Shown here: positions 58,490 through 64,000 of the stretch, piece after piece
Numbering within the stretch: the first letter of the stretch is position 1
Layout: every line of letters begins with the position of its first letter
Source: Rhipidocladum racemiflorum
Taxonomy: Eukaryota > Streptophyta > Magnoliopsida > Poales > Poaceae
DNA: 64,000 bases
Direction of reading: 5' to 3'
NCBI GenBank assembly: GCA_036346355.1
Contig: CM070580.1
Location: 21,877,374-21,941,373 of the forward strand
The notes under the pieces: model-generated
The model's database searches: none
Told to the model about the DNA's origin: nothing
Seen by the model: only the letters and a program-made list of their open reading frames with translations
Position numbers and translations under genes: made by a program

Positions 58490-61400
58490 GAAGCAGGAAA
58501 CGGGATTTACACTAAAATAACCCGATCAATTAATCGACTAATTAAAATAGTAAAAGTGATCAATTGATCAATTAATATAGTGATTAAGAGATAATATCGG
58601 TAAATCAAATTGTTGGATTAAATTAAATCAATCATCATAGAATTAACATTACAAATCAATCAATACAGACAGAGTATGAAAATTGAATTACAACATCGAC
58701 AAATACTAATTATAACTTTTGAATTTCAAATTACAAGAATACATAATACAATCTGAATAAAAAAGAATACAACAATAAAATTCCAAGCTTTGATGTCCTT
58801 TGAATTCCTTCGTCCAGCCTGTGATAAAAAAAATATTAATCATGCATTAGATTGAAGTTAAAGAAATAAATTTAATTAAGTTAGAATTCCCGTCAGCCTG
58901 GTAATTTAATTTATCGCTCAATGAGGTACCCGATATTGTCCGGGGGCCAACTCGACGCCTCTTGTGATTTAATTTGCACCATTCGTCAAATCACAAACCT
59001 GTTTAAACCGTAGACGCACGTATTCTAAAATATCGTGCGGTAGAAATATTTTACCCTTAGTAAAATAGTAAAAGCCACAATGAAATCAGGTTAACCACAA
59101 AGCCACCGTGCCAGGAGATAGCACACCTCCTTTCCAGATGCAGCCGAGACAACCTTATGACTCCTAGCTAGAGCAAAGCCAAACCGAAGGGAGAGCAAAG
59201 CTCAAAGTAATCACCAGCCAGCATCCAAAAACAAGTATCCAAACACACAAAACAAGCCAGCCAAGCCACAAGTTCCAGGAAGCCAGTAGCAAGAGCTCAA
59301 GCAAGCAAGGGCCAAGCTCCATGAGCCTTGGAGCAAGGAGAATCAACCCAGGAGCAATGGAGTAGAGCAACCAAAGCTCAGTAGTAAGGAAGAGGCTAGA
59401 ACCACCACATCAACTTCACTGATCATAGCAAGCACATTCCTTTTTCTCCCAACATTTCATCTTTATTCCCTACAGCCAGGTACTTCTCCAATCCATATTA
59501 CCATTAGAGTCGGCATAGAATCGCAATAACAAAAATGAATTAGAAATGAAAATGAATGGTCTCAGTAGCGACAAACACAAGGGTTATGCCATGTGTCTCC
59601 ATTAGCTCACACATGCTCCCCCGGCGCACTTCAAGCTAAGGTCGTCGCCACGACGCCATCCAACTTGTGTTTTCACTAAATCAACATCATAGACCATAGC
59701 ATTCAATCTCCCAATGCAAGCATATTGATCATATATTCCAAATTATAATTCATCAATGCATAATCACAACTAATAAGCAATTTGTAGCCTTATTTCTAGA
59801 TAATCAATCAGTAGAATTGAGCTAAATCAGAATACTTTAACCAAAGCAAATCATTCAACCCACTACAATATAAGGAAAAAGATAGAGAAATAGAGGGTAT
59901 GGAGGGAGTAGACCAGCATCCATGAGAGTAGCTCGGATCAAGCCATGGGGGAGGACCAGATGCCGGGTAGGGCCAAGCCTAGCTCGGTGGCACGGGCCCT
60001 AGTGCGCATAGGGAGCCAGAGGAGGGGGGGTTGACCGGAGCAGATGCTAGGTGGGTGAGGCCGAGAGGATTGAAGGAGGCGTCCGGGCAGCTCAGGGCGC
60101 GCGCGAGAAGTAGAGTACAGGGGGAAACTCGATGGGGTGTCCAAGGTAGAGGCATCAAAGAAGCAACCGCCGGTGAGGTCGAGGCGGTGGGAGTAGATCG
60201 GCGTTGGGGCATGGGAGAGCCACCGGTGGCTGGTGGCAGCGGGGCCGCACGCAGTGGATCGGCTAGATTGGGGGAGCAGTGAAGAGGAGAGAGAGGCGTA
60301 GAGGAGAAGAAATGATAGAAGAAGAAAAAAGAAAAGGGAAAAGGTAGAAGAAAAGAAGAAGAAAAGTAGGAAAAATAAGAAAATAGGAAAATAATAAAAT
60401 TCAGTGATCACGCATGTCAATTCGGATGCAGCAGCAGCAACAACAACAACAACAATAGCTCAACCTCAGCGCTACTCATGAAAATGATGTTAATTAAATA
60501 ATGAAAAGAAAATGAAAGAAGAGAAAAATAAGAAAAATATAATTCATGTTAAATTAATAAAATTATGAATTCAATTGTTCATACAAACAAATCACCTTAA
60601 AAGCCGAATCGACCAAAAATCCATTAAATCAATAATTCCAGTTGATCGAATATTTAACTAAAGCGCGACGGAAGAAAAAGTTATAAAGCTCTAAAAATTG
60701 CAATGTAAAATTTATAAATCGTAAAATAATAAGTGAAAAGAGTAAGACACCTTAAAATAGGGAAAAATACTTATTCACCACTAAATATAGCATTTATGTA
60801 ATTCCAATAATTAATTCTAATCGGACCGCTAATCTACGACCGAATAAATAATGTAAATAATGCTATCAGTCACCATTATAAGCCAGTGATTAAGTAATAC
60901 ATTAGAGACTACCATCAATCCTCTTAGCGATTGAAATAATTAAGCTATACCTAGTTCGATGCATGAACCAAAATTAAAATACGCAAGTTTAAAGTACTGC
61001 CAGTTAAAATGTTCAAAATTAAAATACGTGAACTCAAAATATGACAGATTGATATATATACCAAAGTTAAATAAATAGCATACATATATCAATTTGAATC
61101 AAGCCAGAGAAAAGTTAATGATCAACCAAGTGAGGAAAAAGGAAGAAAAGGAAGAAAAAAAAATAATAAACTGATGATGCTAATAAACAAAAGAACAACA
61201 ATAATAATATAAGGATAGGAATAATATACTAGGGTAAATCAAGATATCCAGATATTAAGTATAATATTAATGTCAAAAGTTTGAATTAGATAAAGGGATG
61301 TACACACATAATCAAATGAAGGAATAAGCAAGTAGATAATACCAATAATCTCTTTCTAAATCAAAATGGCACCAAACTAAACTGTGATAAGTCAAATTAT

Positions 61401-62160
61401 TTTAGACTAAAATACACTCAGTTAAAATACGTTAAATTAAAATATCTCACAACAACAAAATACACAGTAAACATGCGCGCAGTAATTTAATAAAAATATA
61501 AAAAAGGGGTTGGATACTATAAGATATGTAAAATCTATTAGCCACTAAGATATGGCAATTTTGTAATTTCAGGAATCAAATTCAATTCGTATCGCCAGCA
61601 ACAACCGTGTGAGAACAAACATTCATATCCAAAATCTAGGCAAGCTTCCTTGTTCATATTTGTAAAATTGTTTTCAAATGTTTTTAAGAAAACATCATTG
61701 CATGAAAACATACCTTCGAAAGGAAGACCCTAAATCGGATGTGGTTGGAAAGATGGAAATTGGTGAACTACTACAACGGTATTTGAGTATTGATAAGTTG
61801 ATGTTGAGGATAAACTGATGAGGCTGTAAGTTGAGGTGAAGTATGCTTATTCATATATATGTGCGTGTGGGTGGTGGTTAGAGGGTCCATTGTGAGGAGG
61901 ACTGCCGGTGGGACCCTCTACATTAGAGGTTACATAAGGATAAACCACTACATTTGGGTAATGAGCTGTATATTTCATATCAACCATAGTATGTGGAAAC
62001 GACTATAAAAGATTATCCTATGACAGTGTTACGATTTCCACATTGGGTAAGAATAGATAACTAGGGGTATGAAGCTGGGTATGCCGGAGCCCCAGCAAAG
62101 AACACATTTTGATAATCAGTTGCATGTTGATTCCTTCAGAATTTTGATAATCAGCTGCGG
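58490..62160. other. AT-rich intergenic, repeat-like, no gene recognised
   Basis: Words such as gatcaattaatcgactaatt, ccaataattaattctaatcg and aaaatacg(t/c) recur and look like an old, non-coding retrotransposon or its LTR, but no ends or duplications were found. 59880-60440 is less AT-rich and contains a 160-codon minus-strand frame without any domain. Confidence 0.4.
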
Positions 62161-62171
62161 TTGATTCCCCT

Positions 62172-62218
62172 TATATATATATATATATATTATATTATAT
62201 ATATATATATATAGGATG
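62172..62218. repeat. TA microsatellite, left of foldback element
   Basis: An interrupted (TA)n run precedes the foldback element. A second TA run (about 62591-62630) continues on its other side, and a third follows the solo LTR (63641-63660). Confidence 0.75.
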
Positions 62219-62233
62219 GCTACTGTACTATCG

Positions 62234-62589
62234 ATAGCACAGATCCTCCGTGCTATAGGGTTGTGTTTGCAAAATTCGAAGACGAAACTATTGACCCGAA
62301 CCGTGCATTCTATTCATCTCATTGAAATCTCACTATCTACCAAATTTTATATTTTTTGAATTTTTTCTCCTATTTATTTTGTATTTTCAAAAACCAGCTT
62401 CATTGGACGCCCCACAACTAATTAGATCGTGGATTTTGAAAAATAGAAAATAAATAGGAGAAAAAGTTCAAAAAATATAAAATTTTGTGGGTAGTGAGAT
62501 TTCAATGAGATGAATAGAATGCACGGTTCGGATCAATAGTTTCGTCTTCGAATGTTGCAAACACAACCCTATAGCACGGAGGATCTGTG

Positions 62590-62593
<4 letters not shown>
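62234..62593. mobile_element. Long-armed foldback MITE, 360 bp
   Basis: The left arm begins atagcacagatcctccgtgc and the right arm, reverse complemented, begins the same way. The arms run about 160 bases each with few mismatches (for example gaccc/gatcc and ctaccaa/cccacaa), ending near 62395 and starting again near 62430. The spacer is about 35-40 bases. The element sits in a TA microsatellite. It encodes nothing and would form a very long hairpin if transcribed. Confidence 0.8.
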
Positions 62594-62630
<37 letters not shown>

Positions 62631-62634
<4 letters not shown>

Positions 62635-63640
62635 GGCGTATTTTACGCCAGGGTACCCACTGCCCCGCAATGAATAAATACGGTCGCCAGGCGGGCAGGG
62701 CGCGTCCGGGCCCACCGCCACGGCGAGCAGAGACCTCGCCCGGCGCCAGCCAATGACAGTGGCGATCAAAGCCGCACCACCGGCGCCCAAGAAGGTGGTC
62801 GCCAATGACAGTGGCGATCAAACATCACTGGCGCCAGCCAGTGGTCGCCAATGACAGTGGCGTCGAGCATCACTGGCGCCAGCCAGTGGTCGCCAATGAC
62901 AGTGGCGATCGAGCCGCGCACCACTGGGCGCCCAATAAGGTGGTCGCCCAGCGGACAGGTGGCGATCAGGCCGCACCACTGGGCGCCCAGCAAGGTGGTC
63001 GCCCAGTGGGCGCATGGCGTGCAGTCCACTCCCCTGGCGCTCACCCCCGGCCACGCCCGGGTCAATGACATTTAATGCGGGTAGTGCGCATTAAATGCAA
63101 AGCGTGAAGGCTGCAGTATGGCGACGCGCCTTCCCCAGGTGTGCATTAATTGCGGGAGACGTCACGACTACACCTCACACCATGACGGAACGGGCGGCGT
63201 TGGTGGACATGGGGCCCGAGGCAGGATTGTGACGGCTGCGGCAGTCATTAATGGGATGTAAGAACAGTGACGTGCGCATTAAATGAGCCCATGCCAGTGT
63301 AATGATGATGGCTTGCAGTGTAAGTCTCCCATGCGCCCCCGTCAACCCGAGTATAAAAGGGAGCCGGGGTGCATGGGAGAAGGGGTTCGATCCTTTGGCA
63401 GTAGGTTTTCGTTCCTCCAAGCAAGAACACAAGCAATACCAAGGAAAGCAGGACTAGGGCTATTACTCTCCGGAGGGCCTGAACCTGGGTAAAAACTTCT
63501 TGCGTCCCCCCCGTTGGCCTGAGCCTCTCGGTACTCCGGTCGCCTCCGTCTTCCATTCTCAGGCGATTGCCCCCGAAAGCCCCCCGTCAGAACCTCATAA
63601 GCACCCGTCTCGGAGGTGCCTGTTGGCTAGTACGCTGACA
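62631..63640 (+). mobile_element. Solo LTR, 1,010 bp, in TA microsatellite
   Basis: The sequence begins TGTCGGCGTATTTTACGCC and ends GGCTAGTACGCTGACA. Both flanks are atata, consistent with a 5-bp duplication but not diagnostic in a TA run. It has tandem inverted repeats in its first 400 bases, TATAAAAG at 63352-63359, and the module AGGGCTATTACTCTCCGGAGGGCC shared with Tat-type LTRs. No second LTR or interior is present. Confidence 0.75.
62750..63012. repeat. Tandem inverted repeats in LTR U3
   Basis: Units of about 45 bases (gtggtcgccaatgacagtgg at 62795, 62841 and 62886) pass into units with longer dyads. CCACTGGGCG (62976-62985) and CGCCCAGTGG (63000-63009) form a perfect 10-bp stem, and an adjacent unit repeats this with one mismatch. 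Confidence 0.75.
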
Positions 63641-63660
<20 letters not shown>

Positions 63661-63671
<11 letters not shown>

Positions 63672-64000
63672 AAGCCTCGGTTGAGTATCTTCGATTTCAG
63701 GCGGAGTGCAACTGGCACGCTGAGAGTAGATGGATAACAGTCGAGGGCACCACTACTCGTTGGCTACCAGGGTTGGAGGTATAATACTGGATCAGCGATA
63801 AACATACTGAGTTATCAACTGCGGTTGAGTTCGTTATGGGTAAAATGGTACAAACTTGCGCAGGGTTAAATCATGAATTATGCCTGTCTCTTTGATTGAA
63901 GTCTACGGAAGCTAAGTCTGCCTTATATACGAGTTCTAGTAGAATCTTCATAATTAAAAATTGGAAATAGATCTTCCTATAAAAAACCTATTTTCAAAAA
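63661..64000. other. Window end, no gene recognised
   Basis: Frames here are short. The phrases tgcggttga(g/t)t near 62157 and 63822 suggest an older repeat on both sides of the nested foldback and LTR. Confidence 0.35.

Noticed and set aside
59938..60420. 160-codon minus-strand frame as a gene
   Set aside because: Its N-terminal half is a Phe/Leu/Ser-rich translation of an A/G-rich tract, and nothing else is recognised.

Overview
This is a stretch of grass (Poaceae) nuclear genome, built mostly from nested transposable elements around two credible host genes. The evidence for a grass is the GC-rich coding exons of the bHLH gene, Tourist, CACTA and Mutator DNA elements, SIRE-like Copia and Tat-lineage Gypsy retrotransposons, and a floury1-like gene fragment. 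The species cannot be told from the sequence alone.

Layout. 1-626 is the 3' part of a broken GRF zinc-finger gene. 686-2252 (+) and 4182-7105 (-) are two solo LTRs of one family, each with a 5-bp target duplication; the second carries a 234-bp mini-Helitron. 8476-12269 (-) is a complete non-autonomous LTR element (TSD ataat) with no pol; its interior is a long series of tandem repeats, each unit a hairpin. 13252-13359 is a Tourist MITE. 15046-16501 is a truncated floury1/myosin-binding-like gene relic. 16867-17567 is a solo Tat-type LTR. 18725-18960 is a MITE, 19925-20342 a repeat-rich foldback, and 20543-21073 a short CACTA element (TSD cgc) holding a tRNA-like fragment. 22954-23211 (-) is a small CLE peptide-hormone gene. 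24610-24856 is a foldback MITE.

25372-48453 is a three-level nest. The outermost is a degenerate Mutator-like element flanked by a perfect 12-bp repeat. A SIRE-like Copia element (28974-48025, TSD gtacc, two 1,738-bp LTRs) sits inside it. A Tat-lineage Gypsy element (34478-45991, TSD gggag) sits inside the Copia element. None is autonomous: the Copia element has lost integrase and most of reverse transcriptase, and the Gypsy element is frameshifted throughout but keeps two RNase H domains and an antisense ORF.

52047-54339 (+) is a two-exon bHLH transcription factor of the AtbHLH30/32/106/107 group, intact, with a (TC)n tract in its upstream region. From 54340 onward there is no convincing gene, only AT-rich repeat-like sequence, a 360-bp long-armed foldback (62234-62593) and a 1,010-bp solo LTR (62631-63640) inserted in the adjacent TA microsatellite.

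The least expected observation is the interior of the 8476-12269 element. Its repeat units form stem-loops whose stems change in a compensating way while loops stay constant, which suggests that the folded structure was maintained. The CLE gene is the most informative host gene and is easily missed because it is short and overlapped by longer meaningless frames.
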